From positions 1-64,000 of the forward strand of contig CAMDSO010000006.1 in NCBI GenBank assembly GCA_945906935.1: a DNA stretch of 64,000 bases, in the 5' to 3' direction. The position numbers and the translations under genes were made by a program. This stretch comes from Bordetella parapertussis. GTDB taxonomy: Bacteria > Pseudomonadota > Gammaproteobacteria > Burkholderiales > SG8-41. The notes beneath the pieces are model-generated. The model was not told the DNA's origin. It did no database searches and saw only the letters and a list, made by a program, of their open reading frames with translations. This document shows, one piece after another, positions 54,828 to 64,000 of the stretch (positions are counted from its first letter, which is position 1; each line of letters begins with the position of its first letter).

Positions 54828-54941
54828 CTACCCCTGGCGTTGCTTATGACGAGGGTCTTTGCAAATTATCCGCACAACACCCTTGCGGAGGATTATTTTG
54901 CAATTACGGCAAACCTTCTTTACCGAAGCGCGTACTTTCAT
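54828..54941 (-). CDS. rpmJ: 50S ribosomal protein L36
   Basis: Not listed in the ORF track; hand translation [37 protein letters not shown]-stop. Confidence 0.95.
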   Translation of the reverse strand: MKVRASVKKVCRNCKIILRKGVVRIICKDPRHKQRQG

Positions 54942-54967
54942 AATTACTCCTTGCTATCCCGTCAGTA

Positions 54968-55186
54968 TCATTTCGCGCGAAACGTAATGCGACAGCGCGT
55001 TAAATCGTATGGTGACACTTCTACTGTCACCTTATCACCAGGCAGTATGCGTATATAGTGCATACGCATTTTCCCAGAGATATGGCCAAGCACAGTATGG
55101 CCATTTTCCAGCTTTACCCGAAATGTTGCGTTTGGCAGGGTCTCAACTATCTCGCCCGCCATCTGGATCGTTTCTTCTTTAGACAT
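54968..55186 (-). CDS. infA: Translation initiation factor IF-1
   Basis: [54 protein letters not shown]. Confidence 0.96.
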   Translation of the reverse strand: MSKEETIQMAGEIVETLPNATFRVKLENGHTVLGHISGKMRMHYIRILPGDKVTVEVSPYDLTRCRITFRAK

Positions 55187-56515
55187 CTATCGCGCCGGAA
55201 AAACGCCGCCGGCCTTGAAGTTCGCTTTTTTAAGCAGGCTCTCGTATTGATGACTCATGATGTAATTCATAACCTGCGAACGAAAATCCATGGTGACGAC
55301 AACAATGATCAAAAGACTAGTGCCGCCAAAATAAAATGGAACCTGTTTCCAAACAATCAAAAACTCCGGTAACAGGCAAACGAGTGTGACGTATACCGAT
55401 CCCACCAATGTCAACCGCAACATAATCTTCTCGATGTAACGAGACGTCTGCTCGCCAGGTCGAATACCTGGAACAAATGCACCACTTTTCTTCAGATTAT
55501 CCGCAGTTTCCTTAGGACTAAACATCAACGCCGCGTAAAAGTAACAAAAAAATACGATTGCGGCCGAATACAGCAATACATAAATAGGCTCGCCAGGGCG
55601 CAACGTGTTCGCAATGTCGGCAAGCCAACGCATCTCCTGAGCAGACCCAAACCAACTCCCCAAAGTAGCCGGGAACAAAATAATGCTAGAAGCAAAGATG
55701 GGGGGAATCACACCCGACATATTCAGTTTCAAGGGCAAATGCGAGGCCTGCCCGCCATAAATCTTCCGCCCGACCTGGCGTTTAGCGTAATTAATCAAAA
55801 TACGCCGTTGGCCACTTTCAACAAAACAGACCAACGCTGTTACGCCGACGACCAAAAATGCCACAATAAAAATAAATAATATTGAGAACGCACCGGTGCG
55901 TTGCAGTTCTAGCGTACCCGCCACTGCCTGCGGCAGACCCGCTGCGATACCGCTAAATATGATTAACGAAATCCCATTGCCGAGCCCACGTTCTGTAATT
56001 TGCTCACCAAGCCACATCAAAAACATTGTTCCTGTTACCAACGTCAGCATGGTAATCAGACGAAACGCCAATCCCGGCTCCAACACAAGTCCGCGTTGCG
56101 ACTCAAGCGCAATAGCGATACCCAACCCCTGGAAGCACGCAAGCACCGCTGTACCGTAGCGGGTGTATTGTGTAATCTTGCGCCGCCCAGACTCACCCTC
56201 TTTTTTTAACGCTTCCAACGAAGGTGAGACCACCGTCATTAACTGCATGATGATGGAAGCAGAAATATAAGGCATGATACCCAGCGCAAGAATCGTAAAG
56301 CGCTCCAAGGCACCACCAGAGAACATATTGAACATGTCAAGTATGCCGCCCTTTTGGGACTTGAATAAATCTGCAAGAGCAACAGGATCTATGCCCTGTA
56401 CAGGTATATGAGCGCCGACGCGATACACGATCAGTGCTCCAAGCAAAAACAGCAGGCGACGTTTTAAGTCGCCCATCTTGCCTTGCATACTGAACATGGA
56501 ATCCTGAGTTGCCAA
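55187..56515 (-). CDS. secY: Preprotein translocase subunit SecY
   Basis: [55 protein letters not shown]. Confidence 0.97.
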   Translation of the reverse strand: MATQDSMFSMQGKMGDLKRRLLFLLGALIVYRVGAHIPVQGIDPVALADLFKSQKGGILDMFNMFSGGALERFTILALGIMPYISASIIMQLMTVVSPSLEALKKEGESGRRKITQYTRYGTAVLACFQGLGIAIALESQRGLVLEPGLAFRLITMLTLVTGTMFLMWLGEQITERGLGNGISLIIFSGIAAGLPQAVAGTLELQRTGAFSILFIFIVAFLVVGVTALVCFVESGQRRILINYAKRQVGRKIYGGQASHLPLKLNMSGVIPPIFASSIILFPATLGSWFGSAQEMRWLADIANTLRPGEPIYVLLYSAAIVFFCYFYAALMFSPKETADNLKKSGAFVPGIRPGEQTSRYIEKIMLRLTLVGSVYVTLVCLLPEFLIVWKQVPFYFGGTSLLIIVVVTMDFRSQVMNYIMSHQYESLLKKANFKAGGVFPAR

Positions 56516-56526
56516 CTTAATCAGCC

Positions 56527-57213
56527 CTATTTCGCTTTCTTGCCGCCAGCGCCGTCTTTGGCACCTTTGGATTTCGACGCAGGCTGACCATCCGCTGACA
56601 CCTTAACCTTCTTGACCTTGGGTTTCGCTTCCGCTGTAGCCTCTGCAGCCGCAGCAGTCTTCGCGTTCTCCTCGGCGATAGACGCCGAATTAGTCGCGGC
56701 ACGCTCTTCGGCTTTGACTATCGCTGCAACGCGAGCAGCAGCTTTCTTGCCTTTGCCCTTAGGAACTTCGACAGCTGAGGCAACTTCGATCGAACCACCG
56801 GCGGCCTCAACAGCAGCCCGCGCACCTTTGGAAGCCAGTAAGCCTGATAGCGTAACCTTCCGCTTCAGTTCCCCACACAAAATAACCTTGGCTGTAAGCG
56901 CGTGTATCGAAACGATACCAGCGGCCTTCAGCACCGAAATATCAATTACGTCCTCTTTCAGGCGGTTAAGGTCCCCGCTACGCACCTCGGCAGTATCATT
57001 GCGCATCTGCGACACAAATCCGCGCTTGGGCAAACGGCGCTGCAACGGCATCTGACCGCCTTCGAAGCCGACCTTGTGGAACCCACCTGCACGCGAACTC
57101 TGGCCTTTGTGACCACGCCCCGCGGTTTTGCCGAGCCCGCTACCGATACCGCGTCCGACGCGTCGCTTTGCGTGTTTTGCGCCTACAGCAGGCTTGAGTG
57201 TGTTGAGTAACAT
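56527..57213 (-). CDS. rplO: 50S ribosomal protein L15 with long C-terminal extension
   Basis: [38 protein letters not shown]...[11 protein letters not shown], then about 84 residues of Ala/Lys-rich tail. Confidence 0.95.
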   Translation of the reverse strand: MLLNTLKPAVGAKHAKRRVGRGIGSGLGKTAGRGHKGQSSRAGGFHKVGFEGGQMPLQRRLPKRGFVSQMRNDTAEVRSGDLNRLKEDVIDISVLKAAGIVSIHALTAKVILCGELKRKVTLSGLLASKGARAAVEAAGGSIEVASAVEVPKGKGKKAAARVAAIVKAEERAATNSASIAEENAKTAAAAEATAEAKPKVKKVKVSADGQPASKSKGAKDGAGGKKAK

Positions 57214-57411
57214 TTATCCCTCACATTTCACGAGATAGTTAACCCGCTTGATCATACCGCGCGTCTCCGGGGTATCAATCACTTCTACCGTGTGATTGAT
57301 ACGGCGCAAACCCAAACCCAACATCGTCGCGCGGTGCGAGCGCACCGTCCCGATTATGCTTTTGATCTGCGTTACCTTGACGGTTTTAGCCGCCGACTTT
57401 TCTTTTGCCAT
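57214..57411 (-). CDS. rpmD: 50S ribosomal protein L30
   Basis: [46 protein letters not shown]. Confidence 0.95.
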   Translation of the reverse strand: MAKEKSAAKTVKVTQIKSIIGTVRSHRATMLGLGLRRINHTVEVIDTPETRGMIKRVNYLVKCEG

Positions 57412-57413
57412 GA

Positions 57414-57938
57414 TTACCCCGTGACCTCTTCGACCGTCTTGCCGCGTTTTGCAGCGACATCAGCTGGAGAGTTCATTGCTTGCAAACCATTAAGTGTCGC
57501 CCGAACCACGTTATAGGGGTTCGTTGAGCCGATAATTTTCGCCAAGACGTTGGTCACACCCAACACCTCAAACACTGCCCTCATTGGTCCGCCAGCAATA
57601 ATTCCGGTTCCGTCCGATGCTGGCTGCATGTAAACACGGGCAGCGCCATGGCGACCGACTACAGCGTGTTGCAACGTCCCACCTTTAAGACTGATTTTTA
57701 CCAACTTGCGCCGCGCTTCGTCCATGGCCTTTTGAACAGACACAGGGACTTCTCGCGCCTTGCCCTTACCCATACCAACACGGCCATCACCGTCGCCAAC
57801 CACGACCAGCGCCGCGAAACCCATCACGCGACCGCCCTTGACGACCTTAGTAACACGATTGATTGCGACCATTTTTTCGCGCAGTCCGTCCGTGCGTTGC
57901 TCGCCGGTCGACATCTTGTTTGCCTGGAGTTTGCCCAT
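57414..57938 (-). CDS. rpsE: 30S ribosomal protein S5
   Basis: [45 protein letters not shown]. Confidence 0.97.
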   Translation of the reverse strand: MGKLQANKMSTGEQRTDGLREKMVAINRVTKVVKGGRVMGFAALVVVGDGDGRVGMGKGKAREVPVSVQKAMDEARRKLVKISLKGGTLQHAVVGRHGAARVYMQPASDGTGIIAGGPMRAVFEVLGVTNVLAKIIGSTNPYNVVRATLNGLQAMNSPADVAAKRGKTVEEVTG

Positions 57939-57950
57939 TTCTCGCCCTAA

Positions 57951-58307
57951 CTAAAACTTAAGACCGTTTTCACGCGCGGCGTCTGCAAGTGCCTTGACGC
58001 GACCGTGATAACGATAGCCGCTGCGATCAAATGCAACCGCTTCGACACCCGCTTGTTTTGCTTTTTCCGCTATCCGCTTACCAATCAAAATAGCAGCGGC
58101 AACATTACCGCCGTTCTTCACACTGGCGCGCACCTCAGGTTCAACGGTAGACGCACAAGCAAGAACCTTTGAACCAGTTGCGTCAATGACCTGCGCGTAG
58201 ATATGGCCATTGGAACGATGTACGGTCAAACGGACTGCTTGCACATTTTTTATAACGTGACGCGTGCGCTTGGAGCGCCGGACGCGTGCTAGATTCTTGT
58301 CTTTCAT
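57951..58307 (-). CDS. rplR: 50S ribosomal protein L18
   Basis: [46 protein letters not shown]. Confidence 0.97.
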   Translation of the reverse strand: MKDKNLARVRRSKRTRHVIKNVQAVRLTVHRSNGHIYAQVIDATGSKVLACASTVEPEVRASVKNGGNVAAAILIGKRIAEKAKQAGVEAVAFDRSGYRYHGRVKALADAARENGLKF

Positions 58308-58315
58308 GGCAGCCT

Positions 58316-58849
58316 CTATTTCTTCTTGGTCTCTTTAAGCACCACAGTCTCGTCCGAGTACCGCACGCCCTTACCCTTGTAAGGCTCAGGACTACGATAG
58401 GCACGCACTTCCGCAGCGATCTGACCGACAACCTGCTTGTCGATCCCTTTGATCAAAATTTCAGTCTGGGTCGGCGTCTCAACCTTAATGCCCTCAGGCA
58501 TAGGATGAACTACAGGGTGCGAAAAGCCCAACGTCAAATTCAACTTATCGCCTTGGGCCTGAGCGCGGTAGCCAACGCCGACAAGAAGCAGTTTCCGCTC
58601 AAACCCCTTGGTTACGCCGTGCACCATATTCGCAAGCAATGCCCTAGTAGTGCCAGACATCGCGTCGGCCGCGTGCGAATTGCCAACGGGCGCAACGCGC
58701 AACTCCTGCTCTACCCTATCCACAGTCACGTGGGCAGATAGTGTGCGCTTGAGTACGCCGAGCGGCCCTTTTATTGAAATCTCACTATTACCAAGATTGA
58801 CCTCCACATTAGCTGGAAGCTCAACAGGCGCTTTACCTATTCTAGACAT
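58316..58849 (-). CDS. rplF: 50S ribosomal protein L6
   Basis: [33 protein letters not shown]. Confidence 0.97.
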   Translation of the reverse strand: MSRIGKAPVELPANVEVNLGNSEISIKGPLGVLKRTLSAHVTVDRVEQELRVAPVGNSHAADAMSGTTRALLANMVHGVTKGFERKLLLVGVGYRAQAQGDKLNLTLGFSHPVVHPMPEGIKVETPTQTEILIKGIDKQVVGQIAAEVRAYRSPEPYKGKGVRYSDETVVLKETKKK

Positions 58850-58874
58850 CGCAATTCCTCGTTTGCCGCTTCAA

Positions 58875-59270
58875 CTATGCGACGATACACAGCACTTCGC
58901 CACCGATACCGAGACCGCGCGCTTTGCGGTCGGTCATCACACCTTTTGAGGTGGAAACGATAGCGACACCGAGACCATTCATGACCTTCGGGATGCTATC
59001 GCTCTGCCTATAGATGCGCAGCCCCGGACGACTCACACGTTCAATTTTTTCGATGACAGGGCGCCCGGCGTAATACTTGAGGGCCACCTCAAGCGTCGGC
59101 TTGCCGTCCCCCGCAGTCAACGCAAAGTCGTCGATATAGCCCTCGTCCTTTAAGACTTTGGCAATCGCTGCTTTCACCTTGCTAGCAGGCATAGCTACAG
59201 AATTTTTTTCCGACATCTGCGCATTACGAATGCGCGTCAACATATCGGCAATAGGATCACTCATGCTCAT
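58875..59270 (-). CDS. rpsH: 30S ribosomal protein S8
   Basis: [49 protein letters not shown]. Confidence 0.97.
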   Translation of the reverse strand: MSMSDPIADMLTRIRNAQMSEKNSVAMPASKVKAAIAKVLKDEGYIDDFALTAGDGKPTLEVALKYYAGRPVIEKIERVSRPGLRIYRQSDSIPKVMNGLGVAIVSTSKGVMTDRKARGLGIGGEVLCIVA

Positions 59271-59291
59271 GTTCTTGGCCTTTCTTGCGAC

Positions 59292-59597
59292 TTACCAGCT
59301 CGCCTTGATCACGCCTGGGATTTCCCCACGCATGGCGGTTTCGCGCAGCTTCGTGCGACCGAGGCCGAACTTTCGATAGACACCACGCGGACGACCCGTT
59401 ATTGCACAACGGTTGCGTAAACGCACGGGACTGGCATTTCGCGGCAACTTTTGCAACTTTAACCGCGCCTCGTATCGTTCTTCGGGGCTCAGCTTCTGAT
59501 CATTGATCAGAGCCATCAATTCCGAGCGTTTAGTGGCGAATTTCTTCACCGTTTCGCGTCGATTTTGATCGCGTAGCTTCAAAACGAGTTTAGACAT
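59292..59597 (-). CDS. rpsN: 30S ribosomal protein S14
   Basis: [40 protein letters not shown]. Confidence 0.97.
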   Translation of the reverse strand: MSKLVLKLRDQNRRETVKKFATKRSELMALINDQKLSPEERYEARLKLQKLPRNASPVRLRNRCAITGRPRGVYRKFGLGRTKLRETAMRGEIPGVIKASW

Positions 59598-59599
59598 GA

Positions 59600-60175
59600 T
59601 CAGTTCCTGAACGGAAATTTGAACGCCGCCAACAACGCTTTTCCTTCGTCGTCGCTTTTGGCGCTGGTGGTAATAGTTATATTCATACCTCGTAGGGCGT
59701 CAATTTTGTCGTACTCAATTTCAGGAAAAATAATCTGTTCCTTGATACCAAAATTGAAGTTACCACGACCATCAAAGGACTTCGATGAAATCCCCCGAAA
59801 ATCACGGATGCGGGGGATCGCAACCGTAACCAACCGGTCAAGAAACTCATACATCCTGACCCCACGAAGCGTAACTTTGCATCCAATTGGATAATTGTCA
59901 CGAATCTTAAAGGTTGCAATCGATTTACGAGACTTCGTTACCAGAGGCTTCTGTCCGGCAATCTTATTCATATCCGCAACAGCGTTATCGAGGATTTTCT
60001 TATCCGCAACCGCCTCACCCACCCCCATATTGAGGGTGATTTTCTCTATACGCGGCACCTGCATCACGGATTTATAACCAAATTGCACCGTCAGCGCGGC
60101 CACAACGGTTTCGCGGTAATGTTTGTGTAGCCGGGCATTGCCAGCCGGGCTTGCAGCCTTTGCCGAGGATGTCAT
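59600..60175 (-). CDS. rplE: 50S ribosomal protein L5
   Basis: [50 protein letters not shown]. Confidence 0.97.
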   Translation of the reverse strand: MTSSAKAASPAGNARLHKHYRETVVAALTVQFGYKSVMQVPRIEKITLNMGVGEAVADKKILDNAVADMNKIAGQKPLVTKSRKSIATFKIRDNYPIGCKVTLRGVRMYEFLDRLVTVAIPRIRDFRGISSKSFDGRGNFNFGIKEQIIFPEIEYDKIDALRGMNITITTSAKSDDEGKALLAAFKFPFRN

Positions 60176-60489
60176 GCGTCAATCACTTCGCCGTTTGATT
60201 TAAAGAAACGCACGCGACGTCCGTCTTCTAACACCTTTATACCAACCCTATCAGCTTTCTTGGTGGCAGGATTAAAGATGGCAACATTGGACACGTGCAA
60301 TGGCATGTCTTTTTCGACAATACCGCCCTGTTGGTTTTTTTGCGGGTTCGGACGCTGATGCTTCTTAACGCGATTTATGCCATCGACCAGAACATGCCCT
60401 GCATCGACAACTCGCGCAACAGCACCGCGCTTGCCCTTGTCTTTACCGGTGATGACGATTACGTCATCACCTTTTTTAATCTTACGCAT
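60172..60489 (-). CDS. rplX: 50S ribosomal protein L24
   Basis: [24 protein letters not shown]. Confidence 0.97.
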   Translation of the reverse strand: MRKIKKGDDVIVITGKDKGKRGAVARVVDAGHVLVDGINRVKKHQRPNPQKNQQGGIVEKDMPLHVSNVAIFNPATKKADRVGIKVLEDGRRVRFFKSNGEVIDA

Positions 60490-60516
60490 TCGAATAACCT
60501 CGTTAGTTCTTAGCGC

Positions 60517-60885
60517 TTACAACACTTCCGGCGCGAGCGAGACGATCTTCATGAAACGCTCTGTCCTCAGCTCCCGAGTCACCGGCCCGAAGATACGCGT
60601 CCCAATTGGCTCGAGTTTTTGCGTCAACAACACAGCCGCATTACCATCGAACTTAATCACCGAGCCGTCAGCACGGCGAATACCTTTTGCCGTCCGCACA
60701 ACGACCGCGTTATACACTTCACCTTTTTTGACTCGACCACGCGGGGCCGCGTCTTTGATGCTGACCTTGATGACGTCACCTATTCCTGCGTAGCGACGCT
60801 TTGATCCGCCAAGCACTTTTATGCACATCACCGCACGCGCACCAGTGTTGTCAGCAACATCCAAAACGGATTGCATCTGTATCAT
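60517..60885 (-). CDS. rplN: 50S ribosomal protein L14
   Basis: [33 protein letters not shown]. Confidence 0.97.
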   Translation of the reverse strand: MIQMQSVLDVADNTGARAVMCIKVLGGSKRRYAGIGDVIKVSIKDAAPRGRVKKGEVYNAVVVRTAKGIRRADGSVIKFDGNAAVLLTQKLEPIGTRIFGPVTRELRTERFMKIVSLAPEVL

Positions 60886-61013
60886 TTTGCTCTCGCTTTA
60901 AAGCTGCACTTACTTCCAACTTGACCCGCTTTTCCTGCGGTCAGTCTTGGAACCCGTGGTTGGGTCTAGGTTGTTCCATAGTGGTTTTTGATGCCCACCT
61001 GAGGAAGCGCGCG

Positions 61014-61041
61014 ATTATAAACTGATTCGCCGCCTTGTCTA
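61014..61041 (-). promoter_or_regulatory. Putative sigma70 promoter upstream of rplN (spc operon)
   Basis: Minus strand TAGACA (61036-61041), 16-nt spacer, TATAAT (61014-61019). Confidence 0.7.
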
Positions 61042-61071
61042 GAACTTTTTAGAACTTATTGCAAACGCACC

Positions 61072-61108
61072 AAATTCGGACCCGATAAAACCGAACGGGT
61101 CCGAATTT
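61072..61108 (-). terminator. Strong 13-bp inverted repeat after rpsQ (S10/spc operon boundary hairpin)
   Basis: AAATTCGGACCCG ... CGGGTCCGAATTT perfect arms just downstream of the rpsQ stop; no long T run outside the stem. Confidence 0.65.
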
Positions 61109-61110
61109 GA

Positions 61111-61377
61111 TTAAATTACCCGCGCCTTTTCAACCAAGACAGCGACGCGCCAGGCTTTCGTCTTCGATATCGGACGACACTCTTCGATGGTCACAACATC
61201 CCCCATCTTGCATTCGCCGTTCTCGTCGTGGGCATGGTATTTCTGTGACCGAGTCATGATCTTTCCATATAGCGCGTGCTTCACACGGCGTTCGACCAGA
61301 ACAGTTACTGTTTTGTTCATCTTGTCGCTGACAATACGACCAGTCAGCGTACGCTTGTTGGCTGTAGTTTCAGTCAT
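61111..61377 (-). CDS. rpsQ: 30S ribosomal protein S17
   Basis: [32 protein letters not shown]. Confidence 0.97.
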   Translation of the reverse strand: MTETTANKRTLTGRIVSDKMNKTVTVLVERRVKHALYGKIMTRSQKYHAHDENGECKMGDVVTIEECRPISKTKAWRVAVLVEKARVI

Positions 61378-61568
61378 GACTGGCGCACCTTTTCATTTAA
61401 CAGTGTGCGCACACGGGCGATATCACGGCGCACTTTCCTGATCTGACTGGTGTTGGTCAATTGCTGGGTAGCAACCTGCATGCGCAGACTAAATTGAGCC
61501 TTCAGCAGTTCATTTAATTCCTGCTGTAATTCAGCAGGGTTTTTTTCTCTCAGTTCGCTCGCTTTCAC
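61374..61568 (-). CDS. rpmC: 50S ribosomal protein L29
   Basis: [31 protein letters not shown]. Confidence 0.97.
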   Translation of the reverse strand: MKASELREKNPAELQQELNELLKAQFSLRMQVATQQLTNTSQIRKVRRDIARVRTLLNEKVRQS

Positions 61569-61571
61569 AGC

Positions 61572-61988
61572 TTAGCCCCCTACCAACCGGTGAACAAAAG
61601 TCGTACGCAAAGGCAGTTTCGCCGACGCAAGCCTGAACGCCTCACGCGCATCTGCTTCCGCGACGCCATCCATCTCATAGAGGACTTTGCCCGGAACAAT
61701 TTCCGCAACCCAGTATTCGGGGTTACCTTTACCGTTACCCATACGTACCTCAGCAGGCTTTTGGGAAATCGGTTTGTCCGGGAATATTCGGATCCATATT
61801 CGGCCACCCCGCTTAATATGACGAGTCATTGCGCGACGTGCCGCCTCGATTTGACGTGCGGTCAATCTGCCGCGCGTAATCGCTTTAAGGCCAAATTCGC
61901 CAAAACTCACTTTATTACCGCGAGTAGCGACGCCTTTATTGCGCCCTTTTTGTTCCTTTCGGTATTTCCTTCTAGCTGGCTGCAGCAT
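61572..61988 (-). CDS. rplP: 50S ribosomal protein L16
   Basis: [36 protein letters not shown]. Confidence 0.97.
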   Translation of the reverse strand: MLQPARRKYRKEQKGRNKGVATRGNKVSFGEFGLKAITRGRLTARQIEAARRAMTRHIKRGGRIWIRIFPDKPISQKPAEVRMGNGKGNPEYWVAEIVPGKVLYEMDGVAEADAREAFRLASAKLPLRTTFVHRLVGG

Positions 61989-62733
61989 TTTTCGCTCCTG
62001 ACGTCCTTCTCTTGCGCGGCACGGCCTTCGGCGGCAGCTTCGGCGCATCTGGTGACGGCATAGAATCAGCGGCTGCCGACGGTGCTGCCACCATTTGTTC
62101 GTGCTTGGTCAATATTTCACCCTTGAAAACCCACACCTTGATGCCGATAATGCCGTAGGTTGTCTTGGCTTCTGAGGTGCCATAGTCGATATCTGCACGC
62201 AGGGTATGCAATGGTACGCGTCCCTCGCGATACCATTCGGTACGGGCGATTTCAATCCCGTTCAAACGACCCGCGCTCATGATCTTGATACCTTGGGCGC
62301 CTAGGCGCATCGCGTTGGTAATCGCGCGCTTCATCGCCCGGCGGAACATGATCCGCTTTTGAAGTTGCTGGGCAATAGAATCCGCAATCAGTTGCGCATC
62401 AAGTTCTGGTTTGCGAACCTCTTCGATATTGATGTGCACCGGCACATGCAGGAGTTTCTGTAACTGCGCCTTAAGTGACTCGATATCTTCGCCTTTTTTG
62501 CCGATAACGATACCGGGGCGGGCACTGAAAATGGTGATCTTCGCGTTCTTGGCAGGCCGCTCAATAATGATGCGACTCACCGCGGCATGTGCAAGCTTCT
62601 GCTTGAGAAACTCGCGAACCTTGATGTCCTCCTGCAACATCCCAGGAAACGCCTTGCTATTCGCATACCACTTCGAAGACCAATTCCGTAGCACTGAAAG
62701 TCGGAAACCGATTGGATGTATTTTTTGACCCAT
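61972..62733 (-). CDS. rpsC: 30S ribosomal protein S3
   Basis: [25 protein letters not shown]-terminal tail overlaps the rplP start. Confidence 0.97.
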   Translation of the reverse strand: MGQKIHPIGFRLSVLRNWSSKWYANSKAFPGMLQEDIKVREFLKQKLAHAAVSRIIIERPAKNAKITIFSARPGIVIGKKGEDIESLKAQLQKLLHVPVHINIEEVRKPELDAQLIADSIAQQLQKRIMFRRAMKRAITNAMRLGAQGIKIMSAGRLNGIEIARTEWYREGRVPLHTLRADIDYGTSEAKTTYGIIGIKVWVFKGEILTKHEQMVAAPSAAADSMPSPDAPKLPPKAVPRKRRTSGAKNAAAS

Positions 62734-62735
62734 AT

Positions 62736-63074
62736 TTATTTCCTTCCGTCGCCGACGGCGAGGTAAATGTGGCAACTATGCTTGAGCACGCGCACACCAC
62801 GCCCTTTGGCTCGGGCATGAAAGCGTTTTAACACAGGGCCCTTTTCCACGTAAATGCTCACCACCTTGAGTTCGTCAATATCAGCGCCATCATTATGTTC
62901 GGCATTAGCGATTGCCGATTCAAGGACCTTACGTATGATGGTGGCGCCTTTTTTCGGACTGAACGCTAAAATGTTCAGCGCCTTGTCGACCGCCAAGCCG
63001 CGAATCTGGTCTGCGACCAGACGTCCTTTTTGCGCAGAAAGACGAACGCCGCTCAATTTTGCAGATGTTTCCAT
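62736..63074 (-). CDS. rplV: 50S ribosomal protein L22
   Basis: [46 protein letters not shown]. Confidence 0.97.
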   Translation of the reverse strand: METSAKLSGVRLSAQKGRLVADQIRGLAVDKALNILAFSPKKGATIIRKVLESAIANAEHNDGADIDELKVVSIYVEKGPVLKRFHARAKGRGVRVLKHSCHIYLAVGDGRK

Positions 63075-63085
63075 ATTGGCTTCCG

Positions 63086-63397
63086 TTATTTCTTAGGACC
63101 GGCAGCCGCCGAGCCTGTGCTTGATTTCTTATCACCGCCGGCTTTCGAATGCCCCTTGAAAGTGCGGGTGTGCGAAAACTCGCCGAGTTTATGACCAACC
63201 ATGTTCTCGGATACATAAACGGGGATATGTTGCCGCCCGTTATGCACAGCGATGGTCAAGCCCACAAAATCTGGGAGGACGGTTGAACGACGCGACCACG
63301 TTTTGATCGGGCGCTTGTCATTTGACGCGCGTGCCGCCTCTACCTTTGCAATCAGGTGATAGTCGACAAACGGGCCTTTTTTAACTGAACGTGCCAT
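63086..63397 (-). CDS. rpsS: 30S ribosomal protein S19
   Basis: [37 protein letters not shown]. Confidence 0.97.
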   Translation of the reverse strand: MARSVKKGPFVDYHLIAKVEAARASNDKRPIKTWSRRSTVLPDFVGLTIAVHNGRQHIPVYVSENMVGHKLGEFSHTRTFKGHSKAGGDKKSSTGSAAAGPKK

Positions 63398-63411
63398 ATT
63401 TATATACCTCG

Positions 63412-64000
63412 CTATGCGCTGGTCTTGGCGTGACGGCGGCGCACGATCATGCCATTGGTGCGCTTGTTATTGCGCGTGCGGTAGCCCTTGGTCAAAGTGC
63501 CCCAAGGACTGACAGGGTGACGACCCGCGGCGGTCTTACCCTCACCACCACCATGCGGGTGATCGATCGGGTTCATTGCAACACCACGCACAGTCGGACG
63601 GATACCGCGCCAACGTTGCGCACCCGCCTTGCCGATTGAACGTAAACTGTTCTCTTCGTTACCCACTTCGCCGATGGTGGCACGACAATTAACGTGCACC
63701 TTGCGAATTTCACCAGAACGCAAGCGCAGCTGCGCGTAATCACCTTCCCGCGCCAACAGCTGCGCAGAAGAGCCGGCTGCACGCGCCAACTGAGCACCTT
63801 TGCCTGGCATCATTTCGATGCAATGTATGGTTGTGCCAACTGGTATGTTGCGCAGTGGCAGCGTGTTGCCCGCCTTGATTGGCGATTCGGCGCCATTCTG
63901 TAATTGCATACCTACGACCAAGCCTTTGGGCGACACGATATAACGGCGCTCGCCATCGGCGTAACACAGCAAGGCAATATTCGCACTGCGGTTCGGATCA
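63412..64000 (-). CDS. rplB: 50S ribosomal protein L2 (N-terminus runs past the window edge)
   Basis: [30 protein letters not shown]...TNGMIVRRR. Confidence 0.96.
   Translation of the reverse strand, partial: DPNRSANIALLCYADGERRYIVSPKGLVVGMQLQNGAESPIKAGNTLPLRNIPVGTTIHCIEMMPGKGAQLARAAGSSAQLLAREGDYAQLRLRSGEIRKVHVNCRATIGEVGNEENSLRSIGKAGAQRWRGIRPTVRGVAMNPIDHPHGGGEGKTAAGRHPVSPWGTLTKGYRTRNNKRTNGMIVRRRHAKTSA

Overview
This 64 kb window is a GC-rich proteobacterial chromosome segment, most likely betaproteobacterial judging from the gene content and the Bug/TctC expansion. The right end (about 51.8-64 kb) is the S10/spc/alpha ribosomal protein superoperon (rplB to rplQ, including secY, infA, rpmJ and rpoA), all on the minus strand. 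The rest is housekeeping and catabolic genes: uvrA, ssb, aspS, nadA, nudB, a heavy-metal RND efflux locus with a divergent two-component system, a barnase/barstar-like pair, an isoquinoline-1-oxidoreductase-type molybdenum hydroxylase, and six full-length Bug/TctC solute-binding proteins plus one fragment. The most notable region is about 31.6-34.7 kb. I read it by hand as a decayed type I-C CRISPR-Cas locus on the minus strand: a cas7 remnant, then cas4, cas1 and cas2 pseudogenes, then a possible one-spacer CRISPR remnant. Its lesions can be read at base level: nonsense codons, a probable G-run insertion, an internal deletion, a 7-bp tandem duplication and a probable one-base A-run deletion. 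A toxin-antitoxin module sits between cas7 and cas4 on the opposite strand; its antitoxin is intact and its toxin carries two in-frame stops. Other items are a single-base frameshift splitting a CzcA/CusA-type RND pump, an 84-residue C-terminal tail on ribosomal protein L15, a 20-bp perfect palindrome at the alpha-operon leader, and 11-bp-period direct repeats around the two-component system. All family assignments come from recognising protein motifs by eye; no database search was run.
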